From contig NZ_JACIDI010000022.1 of NCBI RefSeq assembly GCF_014196225.1, positions 1 through 52,985 on the forward strand: a DNA stretch of 52,985 nucleotides, written 5' to 3'. Under the pieces are notes generated by a model. The model was not told where the DNA came from, made no database searches, and saw nothing but the letters and a program-made list of their open reading frames with translations. This DNA comes from Bacteroides pyogenes (GTDB lineage: Bacteria; Bacteroidota; Bacteroidia; Bacteroidales; Bacteroidaceae). This document shows, piece by piece, positions 1 to 9,222 of the stretch. Every line of letters starts with the position of its first letter. The stretch's first letter is position 1. The position numbers were made by a program, and so were the translations under genes.

Positions 1-18
1 GTTATGTCTATATAAGAA

Positions 19-58
19 CTTACCCAAGGATACGTTAATATTCGTAAACCTGGGTAAG
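19..58. other. Stem-loop downstream of the alpha-2-macroglobulin gene
   Basis: CTTACCCA (19-26) pairs with TGGGTAAG (51-58). Inside it AGG pairs with CCT and TACG pairs with CGTA around an AT-rich loop. It lies about 70 bases beyond the stop of the minus-strand gene that ends at 129. It could be part of that gene's terminator, but there is no strong T-run on the minus strand. The outer arms resemble the TACCCA/TGGGTA halves of the operators near 14.2 kb, but the 24-base spacer makes a shared regulator unlikely. Confidence 0.4.
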
Positions 59-128
59 ATTTTATAGATATTGTTTGGAGAGGACTTAGAATTCAATCTC
101 CATATATTCGCGCATCGGCCCGATATGC

Positions 129-3100
129 CTACTTCACTTCCACCCTTTCCGATCCGGAATGTGAAGCATATTCAGGAGCATAAGCGCACTGCATGGTGGC
201 CATGCCCGATTCGTAAACTCCCCGGCGACTGACACGACAGGTATATTCCAACACATAAACTCCCTTGCCCAAGTGGTCGAAGAAGAAATTGGAGGAAGCG
301 TCTTTCACGTCCACATAATATCCGAAACCATTGTCCCAACGATAACCGGACAGATTACCGACCGGTTCGAAGCAGGCGGCACGTTGGTCTTTCAACTGCA
401 CGAAGTCCATCGTACGGTCCAAACGTATTGTCAGGCGGGAAGTTACTTTATCGCCTACCTGCAACACCGTCTTTTCGGTCACGGGTTGCAGCTGCGGCCT
501 GCCTTCCATCGTACGTTCCACATACAGTTGCTTCTGCACGTTCAGCTCACCGCCATGCTGCTTCACGTCGCCAATCGGCGATTCGTATTGTGCATAGACC
601 GCTCCCCACGCAATGCCCGGATCGCGTTTTTCAACCTCTACGGTGCGCGCGTCCAGCACTCCGGGCTCTGTAAACGAACGTTTCACATAGCCCAACACCG
701 GTACGGTAGTCTTAGCCGGCGAATAGGTCTCGATTACCTCATTGCCGATAACTACGCGCACGTCGCCCGGATTGTCGAGCAAGTTCGCTCCTTTCATCAG
801 CAGCGCATACACAGCATCCGCCGTAGCCACCGGAGAGCTCCACTGCTGAGTCTGCTTCTGTTTCAGCAACCAGAACTTCATTTCTTCCACCGTCGCGTCG
901 TTCCCTCCTGTCAGCATGAGGGCCTCCATCACACCGACATGCGCCTGCAATTTCATTCCGCCCCATGAATACGGATTCTCGTTAAAGTCGAAAAACATTC
1001 CCAACTCATCCGTTTTCGTAAGGTGCTCCTTTATCGAAGCTACGAATGCCTGCGACTCTTTTTTACGTCCCGCTTTATCGAGCACAATCGCCGCAATCGC
1101 TTTAGTCGGCATATCAGGCGAAGAAAGCAATTTCTCCGTCTGAGCAAGGAAATAAGCGTATGCCGTTTTGTTGGCAGCGGGAACCGCTTCTTCCGAAACC
1201 GCCATCAGATAAAGGTATTGCAAGGCCATTCCCGAAATACCCTGAAGTTTCATGCCTTTTTTCTTTAATTTAAGCAGCTCCCTGTACTCCTCCAATGCTT
1301 CACGATGCAAGTAATCCAATGCTTTCCGTTGCATACCGGCAACCTTTCCTTCCGGGCGCTTGTCGGTGAGCAGCGCCAGTCTGGCGTTCAGCACTGCGAT
1401 ATAAGTCGTTACATACCGGCTGCCCCTCATACCGGGATACCATACCCAAGATCCGTCGGCTTCCTGCAACTCCTCCAATTTAGCCAATATCGCCCGGCTG
1501 CCGTCGCGGAGATTGTTCAAATCGAACAAAGCAGATACGCGCTCTTTTTGCTGTTGCTCCGTCTGCGCTTCGAGTACCCAAGGCGATTCTGCCAGCAGGA
1601 TATTCTTCAGTTCCCGGTTTTTTTGCAGATTGCTCAGGAAGGTCTCTCTCGTCCCCCCTTGCAGTTTCCAACTTTCGAATACGCTCTTCACCCTCGGCTG
1701 ACTGTTCATAATGTGAGAAGCCAGCGTATTGGCATATAGAGCCGTAGCCCACGCAATGGCATTGTCGCTTTCGGGAATTCCCAACGACGGAAGCGCCTGC
1801 ACGGCATACCAGGCCGGATTTCCGGTAAATTCCACCGTCAGCCTGCGGTCTGTAGCCGTTTCGCTACGTTCATTGAACAGTTTATCCAATGAGAATACAC
1901 GCTTCTGTTCGCCACGAACGGGCATGGCAAGCGTTTCTGTGAGATGTTCTTTATTGCTGAGCACCGGAAGCAACTGCTGCTCTCCATCGCTGAACGCACC
2001 GCTTTCGGCAGTCAGCCGGCAGCCGATGAATCGGTAACGGTCGGTCGCCGTAAACCGGAAGTTCACACCCGCATTTTTCCCTGCATCCGCCACAAAATCC
2101 TGCTCCTGAGTACTGATTACTTTCTCGGTCAACGGGTCGAAAAGCGTCAGTTTCACCGTTCCACTCTGCTGCGTTTCCGTCATATTGGCAATGGAAGCCG
2201 CAATCGATGTTTCATCCCCTACCCTTACAAATCGGGGAAGATTCGGAGTAATCATAAACTCTTTGCTTGTCACGGCTTCCGCGTTCAACACGCCCGTCAT
2301 CATCTCTTTGGTATGGGCATAGGCACGGAAGTTCCACCGCGTAAGGCTTTCGGGCATGGTGAAAGAAATCACCACCTCGCCCTGTTCATTGGTGCGAAGC
2401 TGCGGATAGAAGAATGCGGTTTCGGCAAGGTTGGTACGAAGGTAAGCAGGGCTCTCGGAAAGAAGTTCTTCTCCGGCATCATCCGTCTCCGTCTTCACCT
2501 CAGCATCCGCCGCAAAACCGTCTCTTGCCACTTGGGCAGATTCCAGCATCATCGGGGCTGCTTCCTCCACGACTCCCACACCCCGAATCATCAGATTCTT
2601 CGACTTTCCGCCACGAGTCTTCCCACCGTATCCGGTAATAACTATTTTCTCCCAATAACCATAGCCGCGAGGGAACGAGAAAGCATCGTATACCAAGCCA
2701 TCCACCTTCAGCAGATTCCGTTCCCACCTGCCGTAAAAAGCATTCGTTCCCAAATATCCGGCATTCCATCCGAAGCGAGGCATGCGAAGATCGTAATACA
2801 GGTCAAAACCCTGCGTCTGTTTCCAGATTCTATCCAGCGAAGCGTCGTACATGGTTGCCAGCATTTCGGCAACGGCAGGCTTGCCCTGCGGCGTGCGCAC
2901 CGTAAGCCTCCACTCTTCCTGCTGTCCGGGACGCAACTTATCGCGGAATACTTCCCATTTCATGGCAAGCGTCTTTTCAGGCCTCCGCTTTTCGAGCCTC
3001 ACTTCCTGCTGATAAAGTTTTCCGTCGCGCACCATGCAGAAATGAACGAGAATCCCGTCTCCATACTCCTTTTTATACGGATATTCGAACCGTACGATCT

Positions 3101-5840
3101 CATCGGAAAGTTTCAACACCTTGCTTTCCAACCGCTCATTACCCCCGAACACATTCATCAGCACATAAGCGTCGTGCTCCGACGTTCCGAAACAGAACAC
3201 CGCAGGATGGGAGGCGTCGAACTTCGTATTGTCCTCATACAGCCAAACGGAAGTTTTTACCGGCGGACGTTTATCGGAAGCAGAAAAAAGAACCGTTTTT
3301 TCTTCGGCTGTCACCTCTTTTCCATCTTTATCTTTCACCGACATCCGGAACACGTACTGCCCCGAAGGGATTCGTTTCCAGTCAAATTCCATTTCCTTGT
3401 TGGAAGTAAATACACCCGAAAGCACCGGCTTCTCTTCTACGCTTTTCGCTTCGGCATCTTTCGCACGGAACAAAGCATACGTGCCTTCCACCGCCACCGG
3501 CACACCGTTCAGATTTTCCACTTTGCAGGTGAGACGGATGGGCACATCCTTGCAGGTTCTCTCTTGCAACGCCGCCCATACGAGCAACGACCGGTCGCCC
3601 GCTACCAACACCTGTGTACCCGACTGTGTCTCACCGGCCTGATTTGTCACTACAGCCTCTACCACATAACGGTAATAACGGTGGTGGAACACATCGTCCT
3701 CATCCCTGTCTCTATCCTCTTCTTTCCGATCCAAAGAGACCGGAATCGAAAACTCTCCGTTCGCATCGGCAGTCACCTCGCCCGAAGCAATCTGTTCCGC
3801 GCCCATAGAACGCCAGAAAAAGAAAGCATGGCGTTTGACGGTATATTTCACCGGCACGTCGGACAATGGAGCGCCGCTAAACGCACACGCCTTTCCTTTC
3901 ACCATTACCCGATCGCCCAAGCAATAACCTTCCGCTGGCTTTTCCAATGCCACATCGAACGTAGGGCGTTTGTATTCTTCCACACGGAAGCTGACTACCG
4001 TCCCGGCGGCATTCAGAGCATACATCCCGTTCAGCCCCGAAGAAGGAAGCGTAAAACTTGCCGTAAACGATCCGAACTCATTGGTTCGCACTTCTTCTTT
4101 CGTCACCTCCTGATTATTCGCGTCTCTCAATGTCAACGTGTATTCGCGTCCGCTCATCACCCGGGCATTCTCCTGCTGCCGGGTATAAGCCACCCCCTTT
4201 ACATAGACCGTTTGACCGGGACGATAAACGGATCGGTCGGTCAGCAAAGTAAGCATTTCCACCGTTCGCACCTCATCGCTATACCTCCCATATCTGCCAT
4301 TGTTGTACAGCCATTGCGGAGGCATGGCAACATCCCCGCCTTTGCCGGCCTTCAAATACCGGAAGCCCTTTTTCCGAACAACATTCGCCTTACCGTCCGA
4401 ACCGGTTTCCACTCTCAGCAACTCTCTTTCCGAAGAATCGTAGAAAGCCACCCATGCTTTCGGTATCGGATGACCGGTCTTTGCATCCAGTGTAAGCACT
4501 TCGTATCCGCCGTCCGGCATTGTACCGACCAATACTTTGAATCGGGTGACATGGAATCCCCTTGCCTCGTTATCCTTAGAACGCGGATCGGATACGACGC
4601 GAAGCTCATATTTCCCCGCCTCCGGCGCCTTACAGGTAAAAACCGTGTCCTGAGGCAGATAATCATCCGGACGCTTCAAGGCATACCGCTCGCGCATCAC
4701 TATTTTCCCGTTGCAGTAAAGCAACAGTGTAAAAGCATCCACGTTTTTATGGTTGACTTTCACTTGGATATCGCCTCCGGGATAAGCAACCTGCTCGGTA
4801 CTGACCGTCAGAGAAGGAGATAAAATATTGTTTCTCAAATTCTTCAGCGCATTGATACGGCGGTATTTCGGATAGCGGCGTATCGCTTCGTCGCAAAGCT
4901 GCAAAGCCCTGACAGCCTTGTCTCTATCGACGGCATAAAGCGCTTGGGCCAAATACACCTCCGCACAGACGTCTACCGATCCATATTCCGTTTTCAACAG
5001 CTCCAAAGCTCCATCGTAGGCATCTGCCGCCTTATCCGCCCGCCCTTTCTTGGCGTATAAAGGACGGAAACCGCCGGCCTCACCGTTCTCCCACTTCAAC
5101 CGTTCGAGCTTCACCAGCACATATCCCTCTTTATCGCCGCGCTTATGATAAGTGTTCGTCACCTTTTCATAAATAGAAGCTATATCCCGTTTCACGTTCC
5201 CCGAACGGTCCACCTCCTTTATCTCCCGCAAGGAGCGGATACCCCGCGAAGCCAGCAGATGATAAAGGTCGTGATGAAAATATTCGCTCGTTTCTCCCTG
5301 CACAACGAAAGGAAGATACGAACCGGTGGACGTCTGGAGCAACGACAAAGAATCGCCGATGGCAGCCTGCACATGCTCCCGAACTTTCTGCACAAAGATA
5401 TTTGCCGGCCATTCGCGTATATCATCCGTAGCCGGTCTTTCCACCGCAATTTCCTGCCGCTGACCGAGTTGCCAGGCATTTCTCCCGGCATAGTGCGAGT
5501 ATATATCGGCAATGAGCGAATGCAGAACCGAGCGATCTGCCGGGCTTCCGGCATTCTCCGCCCAAGCCTCCAGACCTTTCAAGCCGACATAAAAGCTATC
5601 GGGGGACAGCTCTTCCTTATACTTCATCCGCCACATATAGGCTTTCAGCATTTGAGGAGTATTCTTCTCCCTTTCACCTTTCCGAAAAATTTCGTCGGTA
5701 AGCCTGATCACTGTTTTCGGCAGACTTTTCTCTTCCGCCTCTTGCACCTGCTTCCACAATCCGTCGAAGGTTTGTGCCTGCAACACCGGTTTTCCCATGA
5801 TTCCTAACATCAGTAAAAGAACAAAATTCTTGATTCGCAT
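129..5840 (-). CDS. Alpha-2-macroglobulin family protein (MG2 and A2M domains)
   Basis: A 1903-residue secreted or membrane-anchored envelope protein. Residues 1-22 form a signal peptide (MRIKNFVLLLMLGIMG...). An N-terminal helical, tetratricopeptide-like part is followed by MG2-type beta domains (around 490-650), a bait-like region, and the A2M signature near residues 1135-1185 (AETAFFYPQLRTNEQGE...TRWNFRAYAHT). A terpenoid-cyclase-like alpha domain follows. Bacterial homologues are thought to trap proteases or protect the envelope. The CxEQ thioester is not visible: the expected site near residue 1350 reads LGIPESDNAIAWATAL, so this is probably a thioester-less form. Residues about 1040-1080 (VITGYGGKT...LMIRGVG) resemble a TonB-receptor plug segment. 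The gene stands alone, with no partner penicillin-binding protein gene beside it. Confidence 0.88.
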   Translation of the reverse strand: MRIKNFVLLLMLGIMGKPVLQAQTFDGLWKQVQEAEEKSLPKTVIRLTDEIFRKGEREKNTPQMLKAYMWRMKYKEELSPDSFYVGLKGLEAWAENAGSPADRSVLHSLIADIYSHYAGRNAWQLGQRQEIAVERPATDDIREWPANIFVQKVREHVQAAIGDSLSLLQTSTGSYLPFVVQGETSEYFHHDLYHLLASRGIRSLREIKEVDRSGNVKRDIASIYEKVTNTYHKRGDKEGYVLVKLERLKWENGEAGGFRPLYAKKGRADKAADAYDGALELLKTEYGSVDVCAEVYLAQALYAVDRDKAVRALQLCDEAIRRYPKYRRINALKNLRNNILSPSLTVSTEQVAYPGGDIQVKVNHKNVDAFTLLLYCNGKIVMRERYALKRPDDYLPQDTVFTCKAPEAGKYELRVVSDPRSKDNEARGFHVTRFKVLVGTMPDGGYEVLTLDAKTGHPIPKAWVAFYDSSERELLRVETGSDGKANVVRKKGFRYLKAGKGGDVAMPPQWLYNNGRYGRYSDEVRTVEMLTLLTDRSVYRPGQTVYVKGVAYTRQQENARVMSGREYTLTLRDANNQEVTKEEVRTNEFGSFTASFTLPSSGLNGMYALNAAGTVVSFRVEEYKRPTFDVALEKPAEGYCLGDRVMVKGKACAFSGAPLSDVPVKYTVKRHAFFFWRSMGAEQIASGEVTADANGEFSIPVSLDRKEEDRDRDEDDVFHHRYYRYVVEAVVTNQAGETQSGTQVLVAGDRSLLVWAALQERTCKDVPIRLTCKVENLNGVPVAVEGTYALFRAKDAEAKSVEEKPVLSGVFTSNKEMEFDWKRIPSGQYVFRMSVKDKDGKEVTAEEKTVLFSASDKRPPVKTSVWLYEDNTKFDASHPAVFCFGTSEHDAYVLMNVFGGNERLESKVLKLSDEIVRFEYPYKKEYGDGILVHFCMVRDGKLYQQEVRLEKRRPEKTLAMKWEVFRDKLRPGQQEEWRLTVRTPQGKPAVAEMLATMYDASLDRIWKQTQGFDLYYDLRMPRFGWNAGYLGTNAFYGRWERNLLKVDGLVYDAFSFPRGYGYWEKIVITGYGGKTRGGKSKNLMIRGVGVVEEAAPMMLESAQVARDGFAADAEVKTETDDAGEELLSESPAYLRTNLAETAFFYPQLRTNEQGEVVISFTMPESLTRWNFRAYAHTKEMMTGVLNAEAVTSKEFMITPNLPRFVRVGDETSIAASIANMTETQQSGTVKLTLFDPLTEKVISTQEQDFVADAGKNAGVNFRFTATDRYRFIGCRLTAESGAFSDGEQQLLPVLSNKEHLTETLAMPVRGEQKRVFSLDKLFNERSETATDRRLTVEFTGNPAWYAVQALPSLGIPESDNAIAWATALYANTLASHIMNSQPRVKSVFESWKLQGGTRETFLSNLQKNRELKNILLAESPWVLEAQTEQQQKERVSALFDLNNLRDGSRAILAKLEELQEADGSWVWYPGMRGSRYVTTYIAVLNARLALLTDKRPEGKVAGMQRKALDYLHREALEEYRELLKLKKKGMKLQGISGMALQYLYLMAVSEEAVPAANKTAYAYFLAQTEKLLSSPDMPTKAIAAIVLDKAGRKKESQAFVASIKEHLTKTDELGMFFDFNENPYSWGGMKLQAHVGVMEALMLTGGNDATVEEMKFWLLKQKQTQQWSSPVATADAVYALLMKGANLLDNPGDVRVVIGNEVIETYSPAKTTVPVLGYVKRSFTEPGVLDARTVEVEKRDPGIAWGAVYAQYESPIGDVKQHGGELNVQKQLYVERTMEGRPQLQPVTEKTVLQVGDKVTSRLTIRLDRTMDFVQLKDQRAACFEPVGNLSGYRWDNGFGYYVDVKDASSNFFFDHLGKGVYVLEYTCRVSRRGVYESGMATMQCAYAPEYASHSGSERVEVK

Positions 5841-5980
5841 ATTGTCAACAGATTGAGTGTTTCGAACTAAGTATTCACGAAGTAACGAATTTTTCTGCAG
5901 AAAACAGAGTGTCGAGGAACAAAAAAACTTTATGTATCAATAAAATAACTGAAATCTGATAAAACCCACCGCCTTTGGTT

Positions 5981-6150
5981 TCAAACATCAGCGTGTTTGA
6001 GTACAAAGTTATTCGTCTTTCAGCACATCTTCGCTCTTTGGTGTTTCTTTAAACATCAGCATGTTTGAGTTGAAAGCCCGCCGCCTTTTTTTCAAACATC
6101 AGCGTGTTTGAGTGCAAAGCCCGCCGCCTTTTTTTCAAAGCCCGCCGTGT
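5981..6150. repeat. Short periodic repeats with palindromic units
   Basis: Two unit types alternate at roughly 21-22-bp spacing. One contains TCAAACATCAGCGTGTTTGA, itself an inverted repeat (TCAAACA/TGTTTGA), with copies at 5981, about 6049 and 6092. The other contains AAAGCCCGCCG, with copies at 6073, 6116 and 6137. It is intergenic and about 140 bp upstream of the alpha-2-macroglobulin start. A related repeat (GTAACAA/GTAACAG) occurs at 6583, 6648 and 6670. Confidence 0.7.
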
Positions 6151-6320
6151 TTTTCGAGACCTTCACCGTCATTGACCTTTATTGATTTGGGGTTCGAAAA
6201 CAGGCTCCGCAGGCTTTCATCGAAAGTCTAGCCCTATTCCAAACAAAATCGTAATTATAAATTACCATTTCCCGATATTTTGTTTCAGACTGATTGAAGG
6301 AGCATTCCGGAGATTTTTTA

Positions 6321-6908
6321 AGGTTTTTGAAAACGCCAAAATGCCAAAACGCCTCTATATCCCCTTTTTTTTACCACTTTTCATGAATATCATGCTTTAT
6401 ACTTCTGATTATCAAATCATTTATTACATTTTCTCATCTTTCCGGTATATTATTTTTCAGTTGGCTGCTTCCGCGACTTCGCATGTCTCTTCCATGGAAG
6501 AAACGGATGGGAAATGGCCGGAAAAGACTCCATTTTTGTCAGGAATATTCAAAGAAATTGTTTTTTTCAGCTCACGACAGAGGTAACAAGCGGCCGTGTT
6601 TGTAGCAGGAGAAGATGTATCGCCACATACTCATCGATAAGAGCTGAGTAACAACCCGCCGTGTTTGCAGTAACAGAGCACGAGTTGTATTACGTGTTCG
6701 AGGTTGCCCTCATATTTACTCTAAACTACCATCAATCTTTCATGATACATTCGCCTATTAAATTGATAATATTTTTAAACAATTAGTTCCAAAAGCGAGG
6801 AGCTGTTTTCCAAAGCTATTTTCCTTCCTCATAACGATCCCATTCGTTTTCACCGTTTGTAAAACAGTCATAATGACGTTTTGACGTTTTGGCGTTTTCA
6901 AAAAACCT
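6321..6908. repeat. Long-spaced inverted repeat pair
   Basis: The left arm 6321-6353 begins AGGTTTTTGAAAACGCCAAA. The right arm 6875-6908 is its near reverse complement, ending TTTTGGCGTTTTCAAAAAAC. They differ by a few bases and one extra T. About 520 bp lie between the arms with no recognisable gene. The arms could be ends of a dead non-autonomous element, or two copies of a dispersed repeat in opposite orientation. Confidence 0.5.
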
Positions 6909-7027
6909 CTTTCGAAGACGTTTTGCTCGCTTTCACATTTGGCAACTCATTGATATACAGAAACAAAAAACTCATAAAACTCCTTTACGAGCAAGTCCGA
7001 ACTGCTAAATCGAGGAAAAAGTTCGCA

Positions 7028-7079
7028 TAAACGCCTTTTTCGGGATAGCGTCTCCGGCAAGCCTCGAAAAAGGCGTTTA
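7028..7079. other. 15-bp perfect stem-loop
   Basis: TAAACGCCTTTTTCG (7028-7042) is perfectly complementary to CGAAAAAGGCGTTTA (7065-7079) around a 22-base loop. Neither side has a clean T-run and no gene end lies nearby. It could be a small structured RNA or a relic terminator. Confidence 0.5.
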
Positions 7080-7413
7080 AGAGGTAGGATCGAGAGTCTT
7101 TTTCGTTATTTTTGATTATGAAAACATTTTACTTTTTCTTCTTTTCATACTACGCAAAAATCCTATTTCCCCAAAGCTTTTTCATACAACCGTTTTGCAG
7201 AATTTGATTCAAGGGGAAATCGACACTGTCCAAAATTTTGTGTAAATGGAAACAGGATTCAGTTGTAATTTTCTTGCTATAGGCACTATATGGGATATAT
7301 CGGTCAGGTTTTTCTTATACCCTTCACACTCCCAACCTGAACCTCTCCATCCCCCATTTTTCTATTTTAAACTCAAACGATATTGAATGGAGCTCGGATC
7401 CAGCTAATATAAT

Positions 7414-7453
7414 AAACCGCCCTGCATATTTTAAAAGACACGCGGGACGGTTT
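7414..7453 (-). terminator. Probable terminator of the 7476-7880 gene
   Basis: On the minus strand AAACCGTCCCGC is followed, after an AT-rich loop, by GCAGGGCGGTTT and then TTATTATATT. The stem has one mismatch. It sits about 20 bases past the stop of the minus-strand gene ending at 7476, the right place for its terminator. Confidence 0.5.
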
Positions 7454-7475
7454 GAAATCTTTCTTTGGGAAATAT

Positions 7476-7880
7476 TTAGCGAACCTGCTTGATTTTATAT
7501 AACCCGAAAGCCAAGAGAGTCAAGAAGATAAGTATGGCAATAACACACCAATCTTTTGTAGTCAAATGTCCGCTAACATAACCCAGTATATACCACGGGA
7601 TTGCTGTTAGAAACACGATGAATAGCATTTTGGCATTCTTGGATATATAATAGTCCTTAAAAAATCTATTAAACTGCTCATCATTTAGGTTGGAAGCTTT
7701 TTCTCGATAGTATTTTTTCTCAATTTTATATTTTTTTCTGGAGGAATATCCAATGCCGTACCAAATGAGTGACCAAATCACTAAAAAAACTGAAGTGGAT
7801 ATCCCATTCGTCCCATCATCAAATACAGCCAGTAATGGTCTATCTCTAACCCACGCTGCTACAAAGGCAAGCAAAGTCAA
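7476..7880 (-). pseudogene. Truncated membrane protein of unknown function
   Basis: 134 codons with three hydrophobic segments (around residues 30-46, 84-102 and 109-128) and a charged linker between the first and second. I do not recognise the family. The only in-frame start is a TTG whose codon ends four bases from the left end of the IS3-type element at 7884. The frame runs a few codons into that element and then meets TAA, so the native N-terminus was most likely removed when the element inserted. The right flank of the element offers no ATG start either, so some DNA was probably also lost. Confidence 0.55.
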
Positions 7881-7926
7881 AATTGGACAGGCTTCTCTTT
7901 AAGTTAAGATAGTTTTTTCTCATTTT

Positions 7927-8769
7927 TCAAGCCGCATTGGCATAATAGCAATTAGCAGGAGTTTTGTATGATAAGGATTGGTGTGGACGCTCTTGGTTAT
8001 AAAACCGAAAATATCCGTTCAACCCTTTCCACAAAGATACACCATCTTCGTAAACATTCAAATAGATGTGCTCATATTTTACGCTGCGCCGGAGACATTC
8101 TATGAAAACATTGTCCGGAGCGCGCCCTTTGCCGTCCATTGAAATCTTTATTTCGTTGTCGGTTAGCACTTTGATGAATGCATCGCTCGTAAATTGGCTG
8201 CCTTGGCCGGTGTTGAAAATTTCAGGCTTACCATGTTTGCTTATTGCTTCTTTCAAAACTCCTGCACACCATTCTGCACTCATTGAGTTGGAAAGCGACC
8301 AATGAAGCACGTAGCGACTATGCAAGTCTATTACCGCCATCAGATACATAAAACCCGTTTTCATCGGGATGAAGGTGATGTCGGTTGCCCAAACTTGATT
8401 GCATCGCTCTATCTTCAGGTTTCGAAGCAAGTAGGGATACTTTTTGTGTGCTTTGTTTCCTATTGTTGTTTTGGGTTCCCTGTAGATGGTTTTCCAATCG
8501 AGTATTTGCATCAATCGGCGTACGCGTTTGTGGCTGACTTTACAGCCAAAGCCGACGAGCAGCGCCGTGAGCCGTAAAACTCCATAAAAGGGTGTTTTGA
8601 AATACTGCTCGTCGAGTAAACGAAGAATTGCCAGGTTTTCTTCGCTTTCGCCTTTGGGGACTTAGTAAAAACTGCTGCCGGCAATGGAAACCAAGTTTAG
8701 CTGCCTGCTAACAGACAGTATCTCGTGATTGGTATCGACCATCTTTTTTCTTTCGTCAGCACTTCTCAT
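7927..8769 (-). pseudogene. IS3-family transposase OrfB, inactivated
   Basis: The frame starts at ATG 8769, overlapping the orfA stop as ATGA. It reads MRSADERKKMVD..., then meets TAA at 8662-8664 (codon 36) and continues in the same frame for about 245 codons (QILDWKTIYREPKTT... to the end). The integrase core is recognisable. The first catalytic Asp is in WATDITFI. The second motif reads NTGQGSQF where the family has NTDQGSQ, so that Asp is now Gly. The Glu motif NVFIECLRRSVKYE keeps its Glu. Two independent lesions show this copy has been dead for some time. Confidence 0.88.
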
Positions 8770-9044
8770 TGCAACTTTTTCTTTAGAAAGTCGTTCTCAA
8801 CTTTCAATTGACCGATTTGCCAATAAAACTTTTCAATATCAACCGGTTTTTCTTTTGCCTGCTGTTTGTCGGAACTGAATACTTGACCGAAATTTTGAAG
8901 TGCCCGGGCTTTCCATGCCGAAATCTGCGTTGGCAACAGTTCATACTTCTTGGCTAAACTTTCTAATGTTTCGCGCTCTTTTAAAGATTCTAAAACGACT
9001 TTCGCTTTGAACTCTTTGCTGAATTTTCTTCTTGTTGTAGACAT
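8766..9044 (-). CDS. IS3-family transposase OrfA (HTH protein)
   Basis: 92 residues. An N-terminal helix-turn-helix (RRKFSKEFKAKVVLESL...LAKKYELLPTQISAWK) is followed by a leucine-zipper-like tail (IEKFYWQIGQLKVENDFLKKKL), typical of IS3 OrfA, which binds the element ends. It is intact. It overlaps orfB by ATGA. The A-rich stretch before the overlap (GAAAAAG) is not a full A6G slippery site, so production of the OrfAB fusion is unproven here and useless anyway because orfB is broken. Confidence 0.85.
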   Translation of the reverse strand: MSTTRRKFSKEFKAKVVLESLKERETLESLAKKYELLPTQISAWKARALQNFGQVFSSDKQQAKEKPVDIEKFYWQIGQLKVENDFLKKKLQ

Positions 9045-9148
9045 AAGTTTTTTTTGTTAAAGATAATGTTTTTCTTTCATCGTCATATCTTAACTTGTTG
9101 TCCGGTTTTTGGGGAGTATTATAATATCGACTTTAGGGTAGAAATTAC

Positions 9149-9156
9149 TAATTTTG
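9149..9156 (+). promoter_or_regulatory. -7 box (TAATTTTG) for the retropepsin-like gene
   Basis: It matches the Bacteroides TAnnTTTG -7 consensus. It lies 66 bases before the start codon at 9223 and 45 bases outside the IS3 end, so it belongs to the host region. Confidence 0.5.
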
Positions 9157-9222
9157 CAACTGAGACTTATATTCTCGAAATAATCATCACAATAATGTCA
9201 TAAATTTAATTACTTTATAGTT

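Larger units (their letters stand above)
5841..7475. other. Gene-free 1.6-kb stretch with repeats and hairpins
   Basis: I see no convincing gene here. The one longer open frame (6182-6586, plus) has no ribosome binding site and no recognisable motif, and it crosses repeat sequence. The stretch holds short periodic repeats (5981-6150 and 6583-6690), a 33-bp inverted repeat pair (6321-6353 and 6875-6908), a long hairpin (7028-7079) and a terminator-like hairpin (7414-7453). Base composition becomes AT-rich across it, so it may mark the left side of the accessory island. Confidence 0.6.
7884..9104 (-). mobile_element. IS3-family insertion sequence, decayed
   Basis: About 1.22 kb, the normal size for IS3 elements. 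It carries overlapping orfA and orfB on the minus strand. The ends are related inverted repeats: the left reads TGGACAG..AAGTTAAGATA, and the reverse complement of the right reads CGGACAACAAGTTAAGATA. The left end has about eight extra bases between the two matching blocks. I see no clear target duplication. OrfB has an internal stop and a lost catalytic Asp, so the copy should not be able to move itself. Confidence 0.8.

Noticed and set aside
1944..4823. A 959-codon open frame on plus inside the alpha-2-macroglobulin gene
   Set aside because: It is antisense to a clear A2M gene, has no ribosome binding site or family motif, and its His/Arg-rich composition is that of a complement frame.
6182..6586. 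A 134-codon plus ORF in the gap before the island
   Set aside because: No start signal, no domain, and it includes the arm of an inverted repeat.
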